From the NCBI GenBank assembly GCA_013213785.1, contig JABSPZ010000021.1, positions 1-40,496 on the forward strand: a stretch of 40,496 bases of DNA. The letters run 5' to 3'. The notes under the pieces were generated by a model, which saw only the letters and a list, made by a program, of their open reading frames with translations, had not been told where the DNA came from and did not search any database. Positions 18,180 through 27,444 of this stretch are shown here, piece after piece (position 1 is the stretch's first letter; the number at the start of each line of letters is the position of its first letter). The translations under genes were made by a program, and so were the position numbers. The stretch is from Henriciella sp. (GTDB lineage Bacteria; Pseudomonadota; Alphaproteobacteria; Caulobacterales; Hyphomonadaceae).

Positions 18180-20390
18180 TTGGCTTCCCGCGTACTGGCT
18201 ACTCTTCGTCGCAATGGAGGGCTTTGGTTCCAAGGTCTGTTCATACTTGCGGCTATTTCATGCGCGACAGCCACCGTGATCATGTTGGACCGCAGTGGTC
18301 CTACCGAAGAAGTCCCAGATACACTGATGACCTTCTTGGTCATAAATTCCATCATCATTGTCGTTCTGGCTTGGATGGTCGTCGCTAGGTATCGAGCGAT
18401 CCGAAAATCACGGGCAGGAACAGGGGCTGGTGGTGGACGCCTGACTCGCCGCTTCATGCTGCTTTTCGGAACGGTTGCGATGATCCCAGCGATTATCGTG
18501 TCTTTGTTCCTCTGGTTCACGACCACACGAGGTATTGATACTTGGCTCGGGGAGACAGTTCTAACCCTCGTCGACGAGATCGCAACGATCTCAGCTGAAA
18601 GCGGGGAAGAGTTTGCTGTTCAGTTTGAAACAGATGCCCAGGCGGTTGCAGACGATGTCGATGCCGCTGTCGGGGAATTCCAAGCAAACCCAGAAACGTT
18701 TGCGCGTATATTCAGTTTGCTCGCCACGTATCGCGACTTCTCTGCCGCTTACATCATTGACCGAGATGGTGTGCCGATCGCGCGTGCTGAGAATATGAGT
18801 GCGCCGCAGCATTATGGGCGCCCGTCGGAAAGCTTCTTTCTCGCAGCGGACCAGGGGGAAATCGTTGCTGTCTTGCGTCAACAACAAGGTTACACGTTCG
18901 CGCTGATTAAGCTTCAGAGTTTCGACGAAAACTATCTTTATCTTGCCCGGCCAATTAATCCGGAATTGTTCGCGCGTTTGGAGCGTGCCCGCGCTGCTGG
19001 CGCTGAGTACAGACTTGCTCAAGAGCAGAGCAATATGATCCAAACGCTGTTCGTCATATCGTACTTGCAGATTGTCGCGTTAGCGCTCCTACTTTCAGTG
19101 CGCTTGGCGCAAGAAATTGCGGATAGAATATCGCGACCGATATCTCGTCTCGCGACAGCAGCCCTCGATGTTAGTGAGGGGCGAAGAGGGGTATCCGTAC
19201 CGCTGCCGGATCCTGAAGACGAAGTACGTTTGCTGTCCAACTCATTCAACATCATGACGCAGCAATTGGACGAACGGCGTGATGACCTCATTTCGGCGCG
19301 CGAAGAAGCTGAAGAGCGTCGCCAGTTTCTTGAGACGTTATTGGTTGAGTTGAGTGCTGGTGTCATTCGAACCGATCCAGCCGGGATCATCACCATCGCG
19401 AACAGGTCTGCGGAAAACCTTATCAACATGGGTGTTCTTGAGGGATGCGTGTTGTCGGAAATTAGCCCTGAAATTTGGGCCTGCGTGAACGCATCTGATA
19501 CGCCGCTACCCCAGGACGAGTCCTTTATCAACTTGATCGCCAATGATGGTCTTAAACATGTTCGTGTCAAAGTTACTTCGGACACTGTCGGCGGTCATGT
19601 CGTGACGTTGGATGATGCGACCCGATTGATTTCTGCGCAGCGTCAGCTTGCTTGGAGAGACGTGGCAAGACGTATTGCTCATGAGATTCGTAACCCGCTG
19701 ACCCCAATTCAGCTTTCGACCGAACGCATACGTCGGCGATATGGCGATCAAATTGACGATAAAGACGGTGTGTTTGAGCGCTGTATCAACACGATCCTTC
19801 GCCAAGTTTCTGATATTGGCCGCATGGTTCAGGAGTTCTCAGACTTTGCGCGGATGCCTAAGCCGACGCCAAGTCGATTTGACCTCGCCGCACTGATCAC
19901 GGATGTCGTTTTTGCGCAGCGAGTGGTGAACCCAGATTTCAAGTTCGTACTCGATATGCCGCCTGAAGGGCTCGCCATCCGCGGGGATGAAAGGCTGCTC
20001 GGACAGGCGTTTACGAATATCGTGAAGAATGCCGCTGAGGCTCTTGCTCGGCGTCCTGAAACTGATGAATCCCAAGGCCAAATCCGTATTGCGGTGCGCC
20101 CGGGTGAAGATGAGGAACTGATCCTAATAGAAGTTGAAGATAACGGTCCGGGTTTCCCAGATGAGGCCCGCGATCAGTTGCTCGAACCCTATGTGACCGC
20201 CCGTGAGGGAGGAACTGGCCTCGGTCTTGCGATCGTGAACAGGGTCATCATGGACCATGGTGGGAGCGTGCAATTGCTGGAACCAAAATTAGGGGCTGAT
20301 GGAGCAATCGTAAGAATTGTTCTGCCTTTGAGTATCACTGACTCTTCGGAAGCGGAGCAGCAGACTTTGGAGTATGCGAATGAGTACTGA
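18180..20390 (+). CDS. ntrY: Membrane sensor histidine kinase NtrY
   Basis: 736 aa. Three hydrophobic segments lie near the N-terminus (about 17-36, 49-69 and 92-114). A periplasmic-like region (about 115-283) precedes another membrane helix (about 286-308). HAMP (about 310-365), PAS (about 380-480) and the kinase core follow. The H box is AHEIRNPLTP (His501); the N box NIVKNAAEAL, G1 DNGPGFP and G2 GTGLGL are present. It pairs with NtrX in nitrogen and redox-linked control. The TTG start at 18180 has GAGG eight bases upstream, and an in-frame stop at 18129-18131 leaves no upstream ATG. ntrX begins inside its last codons. Confidence 0.92.
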   Translation: MASRVLATLRRNGGLWFQGLFILAAISCATATVIMLDRSGPTEEVPDTLMTFLVINSIIIVVLAWMVVARYRAIRKSRAGTGAGGGRLTRRFMLLFGTVAMIPAIIVSLFLWFTTTRGIDTWLGETVLTLVDEIATISAESGEEFAVQFETDAQAVADDVDAAVGEFQANPETFARIFSLLATYRDFSAAYIIDRDGVPIARAENMSAPQHYGRPSESFFLAADQGEIVAVLRQQQGYTFALIKLQSFDENYLYLARPINPELFARLERARAAGAEYRLAQEQSNMIQTLFVISYLQIVALALLLSVRLAQEIADRISRPISRLATAALDVSEGRRGVSVPLPDPEDEVRLLSNSFNIMTQQLDERRDDLISAREEAEERRQFLETLLVELSAGVIRTDPAGIITIANRSAENLINMGVLEGCVLSEISPEIWACVNASDTPLPQDESFINLIANDGLKHVRVKVTSDTVGGHVVTLDDATRLISAQRQLAWRDVARRIAHEIRNPLTPIQLSTERIRRRYGDQIDDKDGVFERCINTILRQVSDIGRMVQEFSDFARMPKPTPSRFDLAALITDVVFAQRVVNPDFKFVLDMPPEGLAIRGDERLLGQAFTNIVKNAAEALARRPETDESQGQIRIAVRPGEDEELILIEVEDNGPGFPDEARDQLLEPYVTAREGGTGLGLAIVNRVIMDHGGSVQLLEPKLGADGAIVRIVLPLSITDSSEAEQQTLEYANEY

Positions 20391-21771
20391 CATCCTGGTG
20401 GTAGATGATGAACCAGATATCCGCGAACTGATCGCGGGGGTTCTGGAAGATGACGGGCACGGCGTGAGGACGGCGGCCACGGCTGAATCGGCGATTCAAG
20501 AAGTTCGTTCGCGCACACCAAGCCTGGTTGTGCTCGATGTTTGGCTTCAGGGCAGTGATATGGACGGCCTTTCGGTCCTGAAATATCTAAAAGCAATCGA
20601 TCCGTTGCTGCCGGTGATTGTGATCAGTGGGCACGGAAACGTTGAGACGGCGATCGCAGCGATCCGCCGGGGCGCCTATGACTTCATAGAGAAGCCCTTC
20701 AAAGCGGACCGCTTACTCCACCTCGTTTCGCGTGCGATCGAGTCTTCTAAACTGAAGCGCGAGAATGAGGCGCTTAGAACCCACAGTTTCTCAGTGTCCG
20801 AATGGATTGGGTCCAGCGGTGCTGCGCAAGGTCTACGCGCGCAGATCGAAAAGGTCGCTCCCACCAATTCCCGCGTACTCGTTTCAGGTGAAGCAGGCGT
20901 GGGGAAAGAGCTCTGTGCAAAACTCATCCACGAACATTCTCGACGCGCAGGCGGTCCGTTCGTAGCGGTGAACGCCGCTAACATTGCGCCTGAACAGATG
21001 GAGCGAGAGTTGTTCGGCGAAGAAGATTCTTCCGGAATGCCGATCAAAATCGGTGTGTTCGAACAGGCGCACGGTGGGACGCTCTTGCTGGATGAGGTCG
21101 GCGATATGCCGCTCGGCACACAAAGTAAAATCCTGCGTGTGCTCACCGAGCAGCGTTTCCAACGCGTTGGTGGTGGTTCCGATGTGCGTGTCGATGTGCG
21201 CGTGATGTCGTCGTCGACGCGTGATCTAGAAAAGGCGATCGAAGCGATGGCTTTTCGGAAAGACCTTTATTACCGCTTGAACGTTGTTCCGCTTGGCGTG
21301 CCGTCTCTGGCAGAACGCCGTGATGATATTCCTGTGTTGGTAGAGTACTTTAGCGAGCGCATTGCGGACTCGTCTGGTTTGACGCCTCGTGTGTTCAGCA
21401 AAGAGGCCGTCGCGGTTCTCCAGTCAATGAATTGGCCGGGTAATGTCCGCCAGCTGCGAAATGTCGTTGAACGAGTCCTCATCCTCTCACGGGATAGCAA
21501 TAACAGCGTGGTCAGCGTTGAAGAGCTACCGTTAGACCGTGAGCCCGGAGATAGCGGGGAGGGTATGGGTGTATCCGCAGACTTTGTTGGCTTATCGCTT
21601 CGCGATGCTCGTGAGCAGTTCGAAAGAGACTATCTAACCCTGCAGATTACACGATTTGATGGGAATATCTCCCGTACCGCGGAGTTCATCGGGATGGAAC
21701 GATCGGCTCTACACCGAAAATTAAAGGCGCTTGGTGTAAACGCATCGGCGAGTCGTACGGAAACCCGCTAA
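20380..21771 (+). CDS. ntrX: Response regulator NtrX
   Basis: 463 aa from the ATG at 20380, which has GGAG at proper spacing; an ATG six bases earlier is too close to it. Receiver domain (1-120) with Asp53 (VVLDVW). AAA+ domain with a variant Walker A GEAGVGKE (170-177) and Walker B LLDEVGD. The GAFTGA segment is replaced by EEDSSGMPIKIG after ELFG, the usual state of NtrX proteins, while the RVGGGSDVRVDVR second loop is retained. A Fis-type HTH closes the protein (about 420-455). It overlaps ntrY by 11 bases, and trkA starts on the next base after its stop. Confidence 0.93.
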   Translation: MSTDILVVDDEPDIRELIAGVLEDDGHGVRTAATAESAIQEVRSRTPSLVVLDVWLQGSDMDGLSVLKYLKAIDPLLPVIVISGHGNVETAIAAIRRGAYDFIEKPFKADRLLHLVSRAIESSKLKRENEALRTHSFSVSEWIGSSGAAQGLRAQIEKVAPTNSRVLVSGEAGVGKELCAKLIHEHSRRAGGPFVAVNAANIAPEQMERELFGEEDSSGMPIKIGVFEQAHGGTLLLDEVGDMPLGTQSKILRVLTEQRFQRVGGGSDVRVDVRVMSSSTRDLEKAIEAMAFRKDLYYRLNVVPLGVPSLAERRDDIPVLVEYFSERIADSSGLTPRVFSKEAVAVLQSMNWPGNVRQLRNVVERVLILSRDSNNSVVSVEELPLDREPGDSGEGMGVSADFVGLSLRDAREQFERDYLTLQITRFDGNISRTAEFIGMERSALHRKLKALGVNASASRTETR

Positions 21772-23145
21772 ATGCGTGTGATCATTTGTGGCGCCGGGCG
21801 GGTGGGCCAGGGTATTGCCCGCCACCTATCGCAAGAGCATCATGACATCATCATGATCGACGAAAACCATGCTCTGATCGAGCAGGTTCAGATCGATTTT
21901 GACGTGCGCGGGGTCGTAGGACACGCGGCACACCCTGATGTTCTGCGTGCTGCGGGGGTCGATGCTGCTGACATGCTGATCGCGGTTACACACTTTGACG
22001 AAATCAACATGGTGATCTGTCAGATCGCTGATACTTTGTTTTCAGTTCCGACGAAGATCGCCCGGGTTCGTGCCCAAGCTTATCTGGACCCGGCAAACGG
22101 CGAGGTTTTCTCCAAGACAGCGTTGCCGATCGATCTCATCATTTCGCCAGAGATCGAGGTTGGCGATGCGATTCTGCGGCGAATTCGTGCTCCGAGCGCT
22201 GTTTCTAGTATCTCTTTTGAAGAAGGTGAGTTGCAGATCCTTGGTATGAAGGTGCAAGACGACAGTCCCTTATTGGAGACCGCCTTGGATCAGATTTCGG
22301 GCCTGTTCCCCAATCTGGGCGCGCGGGTCATCGGAATTAAACGCGGCGCCTCTGTGTTCGCACCTCGTGGAAACGATCAATTGCAACCAGGCGACATGGC
22401 TTATGTCGCAGTTACCAGAGTTTCGACGCCGCGGCTGAACAAGCTCTTCAATAAAGACGTCGAAGTTCACAAGCGCGTGGTTATTGTCGGTGGCGGCAAT
22501 GTGGGGACTTATGTCGCGAGTGAACTCGAGAAAGACGGTCGTGTTCGCGTGCGGATCATCGAAGCGGACGCGGCGCAAGCCGACAAGGCCGTTTCCACGC
22601 TGAAGCAGACCATAGTGATTCATGGCGATGGGCTCTCGCGCGAGATGCTGGAAGAGGCAGGGGCAGATCAATCTGATATCGTGATCGCGATTACGAATGA
22701 CGATAAAACCAATATGCTGATCGGGAAGCTGGCGAAGCAGCTGGGCGCAAAACGAACGCACGCGCTGGTGAACGCTTATGAGTTGGTGGCCATCTCTCAA
22801 GACCTCGATATTGATGCCGTTCTCGACCCGAGAGCGCTGAGTGTTTCCAAAATTCTGACCAAGCTGCGTCGCGGGCGAATTTTGTCCGTTCAGTCACTCG
22901 AAGACGGATCGGCAGAAATCGCGGAAGGTGTAACGCTAGATTCCTCGCCTCTTATCGGGAAGCAGGTTGATTATGCGCATCTTCCAGATGGTGTGACCGC
23001 TGCTGCGATTATTCGAAACGGAGATGTGATCTTCCCAGGGCCGGAAACGGTTGTCGAGACAGACGATCGGCTGTTCTTGTTCTACGAAACGAGCGCCACC
23101 CGAAAAGTCGAACAATTCTTTAGGGTTAGCGCCGACTTCTTCTAG
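21772..23145 (+). CDS. trkA: Trk potassium uptake regulator TrkA
   Basis: 457 aa, a cytoplasmic nucleotide-binding subunit that gates TrkH. Two RCK-N Rossmann units are visible: CGAGRVGQG at residues 6-14 with an acidic MIDEN near 34, and VGGGNVGTY near residue 241 with IIEAD. Each is followed by an RCK-C domain. The length matches full two-repeat TrkA. The ATG directly abuts the ntrX TAA. The ntrX-trkA-hfq-hflX neighbourhood is conserved in many alphaproteobacteria; here trkH is inserted directly after trkA. Confidence 0.94.
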   Translation: MRVIICGAGRVGQGIARHLSQEHHDIIMIDENHALIEQVQIDFDVRGVVGHAAHPDVLRAAGVDAADMLIAVTHFDEINMVICQIADTLFSVPTKIARVRAQAYLDPANGEVFSKTALPIDLIISPEIEVGDAILRRIRAPSAVSSISFEEGELQILGMKVQDDSPLLETALDQISGLFPNLGARVIGIKRGASVFAPRGNDQLQPGDMAYVAVTRVSTPRLNKLFNKDVEVHKRVVIVGGGNVGTYVASELEKDGRVRVRIIEADAAQADKAVSTLKQTIVIHGDGLSREMLEEAGADQSDIVIAITNDDKTNMLIGKLAKQLGAKRTHALVNAYELVAISQDLDIDAVLDPRALSVSKILTKLRRGRILSVQSLEDGSAEIAEGVTLDSSPLIGKQVDYAHLPDGVTAAAIIRNGDVIFPGPETVVETDDRLFLFYETSATRKVEQFFRVSADFF

Positions 23146-23158
23146 GCCAGGTGAAGCA

Positions 23159-24568
23159 ATGAACCATCTCGCCATCGTTCGTATTTTGTCGGCAATCGCG
23201 CTGGGTTTTTCGGCCTTGTTTTTCGTTTGCTTTGCGGTCGCTCTTGCGACTGGAGAGCGCGAGCAATTGATGGTGTTCGCGGGGACAGCCTTCGCTGTCG
23301 GTGGATTGGGCGGCACTGTAATCCTTCTAACCGACAAGCCGGTTCGACGGGCGCACGCAAAAGATGGGCTCGCAGTTGCGGTCCTGTTTTGGACAATGGG
23401 CGGGGTGATATCAGCGATCCCATTTATCGACTATCTAGGGAGCCCAGACTTCCTCGCAGCGATCTATGAAAGCGTCTCCAACCTCGCCACGACGGGGCAC
23501 AGCCGCCTGGACCCAATAGCGAACCCCATGCCCACGAGTATTTTTGTTTGGAGAGCTATGCTCCATTTGATGGGCGCGGTGGCAACCATCACAATTGCAG
23601 CCACGGTGTTTTCCGGTCTCAATCTTGGTGGGCCCGGCGTGCACCGAAACCGCTTCTTCAGCGAGCCAGAGGGTAGTTTTTTTGACCCCATTCTGCGTGT
23701 TGTTCGCGTGAGCGGGATCCTCGTGCTCAGCAGCACAGCGATTCTGTCGGCGCTCCTTTTGGCGATTGGTCTGGCGCCTAGAGACGCTCTTGCGGGTGCA
23801 GTCGGTGCCGTGACCACGGGAATGGTTGATCCGCTATCCTATGCGATGGCACCCCAAGCCGGCTTTCTGCATTCTTTGATCCTGTGGGCCGGATTGGTGC
23901 TCGGCACCCTGGGGCTGATCGCAGTTGATGGGGCAGGCCGCGGCCGTCTCTTATCAGTGCCTTTCGATGCGGAGGTCTTAGCCTGGATCGGATCACTCTT
24001 GCTTGTGACGGTTCTGGCGGTGTTCGCTGGGCTTCCTTTGTTCGAGAGCCTTGGCTGGGCGACGTCTTCAATCGCAACCAGTGGGATCGCTCTGAGTGAT
24101 CCCCAACAATTCTCCCGCCTCCCAATCGTATTGGTCTTATTCCCCGTCCTGATTGGCGGTTCGGCTTTGTCTGCGGCGGGGGGCTTCAAATTGGCCCGTC
24201 TCATTGTGTTGAGCAAACGCGCAGCTTTGGAATTTGCTCAGCTTGGCTATCGCGGCAGTGTGAAGCACTTTTCGTTCAGGGGGCGCCGGCAATCAGATCG
24301 TACGATTATGGGTGTTTGGGTTTATCTCGTGGGATACATCGTCGCTTGTATGATCGGGACGGTCCTTTTGAGCGCGTCAGGACTTTCGTTTGATGATGCA
24401 ATTCGCGCTGGAATCGGAAGCCTGTCGAATGCGGGCCACATTCTCGCGGGAATGAACGCTGAATTAGAGGGTATGGCCCAAATTTACGTCATTCTCGGCA
24501 TGATTCTTGGGCGTTTAGAGGTTATCGCGCTGCTACCGGCTCTAAATCCAACTTTTTGGAAAAACTAG
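23159..24568 (+). CDS. trkH: TrkH family potassium transporter
   Basis: 469 aa, strongly hydrophobic with about ten membrane helices and four pore loops. The selectivity-filter glycines can be picked out in NLATTGHS, AVTTGMV, IATSGIAL and SLSNAGHI. An RFF/RGRR-type basic cytoplasmic segment precedes the last repeat. I used the ATG at 23159, 13 bases after trkA, because upstream in-frame residues overlap trkA. It works with TrkA to import potassium across the inner membrane. Confidence 0.9.
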   Translation: MNHLAIVRILSAIALGFSALFFVCFAVALATGEREQLMVFAGTAFAVGGLGGTVILLTDKPVRRAHAKDGLAVAVLFWTMGGVISAIPFIDYLGSPDFLAAIYESVSNLATTGHSRLDPIANPMPTSIFVWRAMLHLMGAVATITIAATVFSGLNLGGPGVHRNRFFSEPEGSFFDPILRVVRVSGILVLSSTAILSALLLAIGLAPRDALAGAVGAVTTGMVDPLSYAMAPQAGFLHSLILWAGLVLGTLGLIAVDGAGRGRLLSVPFDAEVLAWIGSLLLVTVLAVFAGLPLFESLGWATSSIATSGIALSDPQQFSRLPIVLVLFPVLIGGSALSAAGGFKLARLIVLSKRAALEFAQLGYRGSVKHFSFRGRRQSDRTIMGVWVYLVGYIVACMIGTVLLSASGLSFDDAIRAGIGSLSNAGHILAGMNAELEGMAQIYVILGMILGRLEVIALLPALNPTFWKN

Positions 24569-24638
24569 ATTTGGAGACGGTTGCCATTTTCTTCCAATCG
24601 TTATAGCCGCTCTTCTATAAAAGAAGGACAGGCAAACA

Positions 24639-24881
24639 ATGTCTTCAGAAAAAAAGCAGAACCTCCAGGATACATTCCTAAACGCAGTCCGTAAGTCCAA
24701 GACTCCGTTGACGATCTTCCTCGTCAATGGCGTGAAGTTGCAGGGCGTGGTCACATGGTTCGATAACTTTTGTGTGTTGCTGCGCGGCGATGGACGCCCA
24801 CCGCAGCTTGTCTATAAGCACGCAATCTCAACGATCGCTCCAGGTGCGCACGTTCAGCTCTTCGATGAAGAAGATAGCTAG
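24639..24881 (+). CDS. hfq: RNA chaperone Hfq
   Basis: 80 aa. The Sm1 region ([17 protein letters not shown]) and Sm2 motif (YKHAIST, the alphaproteobacterial form of YKHA) are complete. AAGAAGGA lies ten bases upstream of the ATG. The protein forms a hexameric ring that pairs small RNAs with mRNAs. A TATAGC at 24602-24607 with TTGCCA at 24581-24586 is a weak candidate promoter in the 70-base gap after trkH. hflX starts 5 bases downstream. Confidence 0.97.
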   Translation: MSSEKKQNLQDTFLNAVRKSKTPLTIFLVNGVKLQGVVTWFDNFCVLLRGDGRPPQLVYKHAISTIAPGAHVQLFDEEDS

Positions 24882-24886
24882 AACAC

Positions 24887-26224
24887 TTGAAACAAACACC
24901 GATTGATCTTGATCAGCCGCCTGAAAAGGCCGGCATCATTATCCCGTGGACGCAAGTCGCAGATCGTCCCAGCGAAGACAGGATGGAAGAATCATCCGGT
25001 CTCGTAGAGGCGCTTGGCTGCGATTTGATGTTCCTCCGCGCCGAGCAGGTGCGAAAACCAACACCCGGATACTTGCTTTCCGGAGGCTTGCTCGAGCGGC
25101 TCGAAGAGGACGTGAAGGCCTTTGGCTGTTCGATGGTTATCATCGATGCGGCGCTGACACCTATTCAGCAGCGGAACCTCGAAAAGCGGCTAGGCGTGAA
25201 GGTCATTGATCGAACGGGCCTCATTCTCGAAATCTTCGGTCTTCGAGCACGCACGAAAGAGGGGACGTTGCAGGTCGAGCTTGCACGCCTTCTTTATGAA
25301 CGATCACGTCTCGTGCGAACCTGGACGCACTTGGAACGTCAGCGTGGCGGTAGCGGCTTTCTCGGCGGGCCGGGTGAAACCCAGCTTGAAGCCGATAAAC
25401 GTATGATCGATCGCGCGGTCGGGCGCCTTCGGCGTGACTTGGCGGATGTTCAGCGTACGCGCCGTGTGCAACGCGAAGGCCGCAAGCGGCGAGATAGACT
25501 GATCATAGCGCTCGTCGGCTATACGAATGCCGGGAAGTCGACACTGTTCAACCGCCTGACGGGCGCAAATGTGATGGCGAAGGACATGCCTTTCGCGACG
25601 CTCGATACTACGATCCGGAAGATTGAGCTGCCGAACATCGGCGAGGCCAATTTGATTGATACAGTTGGGTTTATTTCGGACCTGCCCACGCATTTGGTGG
25701 ATAGCTTTCGCGCCACGTTGGAAGAAGCTTTATCAGCCGACTTGCTTATCCACGTTCGTGATCGTTCAAGCGCATCAGACGAGGACCAAAAACAAGACGT
25801 TCTAAAAGTCCTAAAGCAATTGTCCGAGCTGACTGAGACACCTCTGCCGCCAATGATCGAAGTGTGGAACAAAATCGATCTCGTGGATTCAGAAACGCGA
25901 TTGGGCTTAGACGCCGAGAAAGACCGCATCGCCGATGAATTGCTGGCATTGCCCGTCTCTTCTATCTCCGGGGAAGGCACTGCAGAGCTTCTTCTGGCGA
26001 TTGAAGCGCTTTTAGATCAGGGTCGTAAAAGGTTCCGTGCTAGTCTTACCCACAAGGATGGAGCTTTGCGCGCGTGGCTGCACGAGCACTCTCAGGTGGA
26101 AGACGAAGTTTTCGGAGACATGGGGGATGCCGAACTTTGCGTCAGTTTGACAAAGGATGAGTTCGGAAGGCTGGCGGCGCGATTTCCCGAAGCGGCTGCA
26201 ACTCAGTTTGAGCATATGGAGTGA
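24887..26224 (+). CDS. hflX: GTPase HflX
   Basis: 445 aa. An N-terminal HflX domain (about 10-195, with PTPGYLLSGG and IDRTGLILEIF) precedes the glycine-rich GGSGFLGGPGETQLE and the G domain. That domain has G1 GYTNAGKST, G3 DTVGF and G4 NKID. It is a ribosome-splitting or rescue GTPase. The TTG at 24887 is preferred because the N-terminal domain requires residues upstream of the next ATG (24984). The ribosome site is weak, so expression may be coupled to hfq. Its stop overlaps the following reading frame. Confidence 0.93.
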   Translation: MKQTPIDLDQPPEKAGIIIPWTQVADRPSEDRMEESSGLVEALGCDLMFLRAEQVRKPTPGYLLSGGLLERLEEDVKAFGCSMVIIDAALTPIQQRNLEKRLGVKVIDRTGLILEIFGLRARTKEGTLQVELARLLYERSRLVRTWTHLERQRGGSGFLGGPGETQLEADKRMIDRAVGRLRRDLADVQRTRRVQREGRKRRDRLIIALVGYTNAGKSTLFNRLTGANVMAKDMPFATLDTTIRKIELPNIGEANLIDTVGFISDLPTHLVDSFRATLEEALSADLLIHVRDRSSASDEDQKQDVLKVLKQLSELTETPLPPMIEVWNKIDLVDSETRLGLDAEKDRIADELLALPVSSISGEGTAELLLAIEALLDQGRKRFRASLTHKDGALRAWLHEHSQVEDEVFGDMGDAELCVSLTKDEFGRLAARFPEAAATQFEHME

Positions 26225-26229
26225 GGAAG

Positions 26230-26571
26230 ATGGGCAAAGATCGACTATTTCTACTGCCGCCGGGGTTCCAAGATAATGATCGCCGGGAGTTCTGTCCCGA
26301 ATGCGCCGAACTTTGGGGCGTTTTGAGTTACTATCCTGCGATCAAGGAGTCGCTGGAGATATGCTATGTCGGGATCCATCATCCGCGCGAGCCAATAGAG
26401 CGGGTTTTGGGGGAAGGGCGTTGGAATGCGCCAACACTCGTCCTTAATGAGGCGGACTCTGTGTCTGGAGACTTTCAAGCCCAGACCAGCAATGGCGAGA
26501 CCTATTTGGACTCCGCGCGACAAATCGCGAAGTACTTTGCCGCCAAATTCGGCACCGCAATGCCTCGGTGA
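26230..26571 (+). CDS. DUF3088-like thioredoxin-fold protein
   Basis: 113 aa. The opening DRLFLLPPGFQD, a Cys-Pro-Glu-Cys pair (FCPECAELWGVLS) and the late APTLVL segment match small DUF3088 proteins. These look like thioredoxin/glutathione-transferase N-domains. The CxxC could be redox active; no reaction is established. The ATG at 26230 lies close behind GAGG, and a GTG nine bases earlier overlapping the hflX stop is an alternative. It probably shares the hflX transcript. Confidence 0.7.
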   Translation: MGKDRLFLLPPGFQDNDRREFCPECAELWGVLSYYPAIKESLEICYVGIHHPREPIERVLGEGRWNAPTLVLNEADSVSGDFQAQTSNGETYLDSARQIAKYFAAKFGTAMPR

Positions 26572-26685
26572 AGTTAATCTCTATAAGGTTAAGCGACATC
26601 CACACCTTGCAACTCGTGGCGAATAGACAAATATGTCGGCGTCTGCCAGTTCTTGGCTCATTCATTTCCGCTTGAAGGTAATTTT

Positions 26686-27309
26686 ATGTTCGATCCGCGC
26701 CCGACCGATGTGAACCTGGTCCCAACAGTTATTGAGCAAACCAGCCGCGGTGAGCGTGCGTTTGATATCTTTTCGCGTCTTTTGAAAGAACGCCTGATTT
26801 TTATCACGGGTCCGATCGACGATACGACCGCCTCTCTCGTTTGTGCTCAGCTGCTGTTCTTGGAGTCAGAGAACCCCAAGAAAGACATCGGCATCTATAT
26901 CAACAGCCCAGGCGGATACGTGACGGCTGGCCTAGCGATCTACGATACGATGCAATATATCCGCTGCCCAATCTCAACGCTCTGTATTGGACAAGCCGCG
27001 AGCATGGGGTCGCTCTTGCTCGCTGCGGGAAACAAAGGAAATCGCATCGCGCTGCCTAATGCACGCGTGATGGTGCACCAACCATCCGGCGGATATCGCG
27101 GTGTCGCCACGGATATTGAGCGTCATGCCGAAGAAATTCTCGATCTGAAAAAGCGGCTTAATAACATTTACGTAAAACATACCGGTCAGGACTATGACAC
27201 GATTGAGCGTAAGCTTGATCGCGACACGTTCATGACTGCGGAAGATGCCAAAGAGTTTGGGATCGTAGATACGGTTTATGAGCGCCGAACGGAGGTTGGC
27301 GAGGACTAA
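26686..27309 (+). CDS. clpP: ATP-dependent Clp protease proteolytic subunit
   Basis: 207 aa. A serine peptidase forming a double heptamer that partners with ClpX. The catalytic triad is Ser106 (AASMGS), His131 (MVHQPSGG) and Asp180 (RDTFM). YINSPGG and the oligomerisation handle are also present. GAAGG lies upstream of the ATG at 26686; an in-frame TTG-type extension to 26653 is not needed. A TTGCAA (26607-26612) and AAATAT (26629-26634) pair with 16-base spacing is a low-confidence promoter. clpX follows after 135 bases. Confidence 0.97.
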   Translation: MFDPRPTDVNLVPTVIEQTSRGERAFDIFSRLLKERLIFITGPIDDTTASLVCAQLLFLESENPKKDIGIYINSPGGYVTAGLAIYDTMQYIRCPISTLCIGQAASMGSLLLAAGNKGNRIALPNARVMVHQPSGGYRGVATDIERHAEEILDLKKRLNNIYVKHTGQDYDTIERKLDRDTFMTAEDAKEFGIVDTVYERRTEVGED

Positions 27310-27409
27310 GCGGCACTTTTCCTGCAACTGGGAATGTGAGCTAAGACTTGCACGCACCCGTAAGGGGGCTAGAATTAAAAGTGGAAGCTGGGATTCGGCT
27401 CCAGTAAAT

Positions 27410-27427
27410 CGCATGTTAAGGCATGCG
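27410..27427. repeat. Inverted repeat in the clpP-clpX gap
   Basis: Perfect arms CGCATG (27410-27415) and CATGCG (27422-27427) flank TTAAGG, 17 bases before the clpX ATG. There is no T-tract, so it is not an obvious terminator. It could be an operator for a clpX promoter or a hairpin near the ribosome site. Confidence 0.3.
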
Positions 27428-27444
27428 TGTCATAGAGGTTGCCC

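Noticed and set aside
20944-21146. Loss of GAFTGA in NtrX as a novelty
   Set aside because: NtrX proteins usually lack a canonical GAFTGA, so this is expected, unlike the double loss in NtrC.
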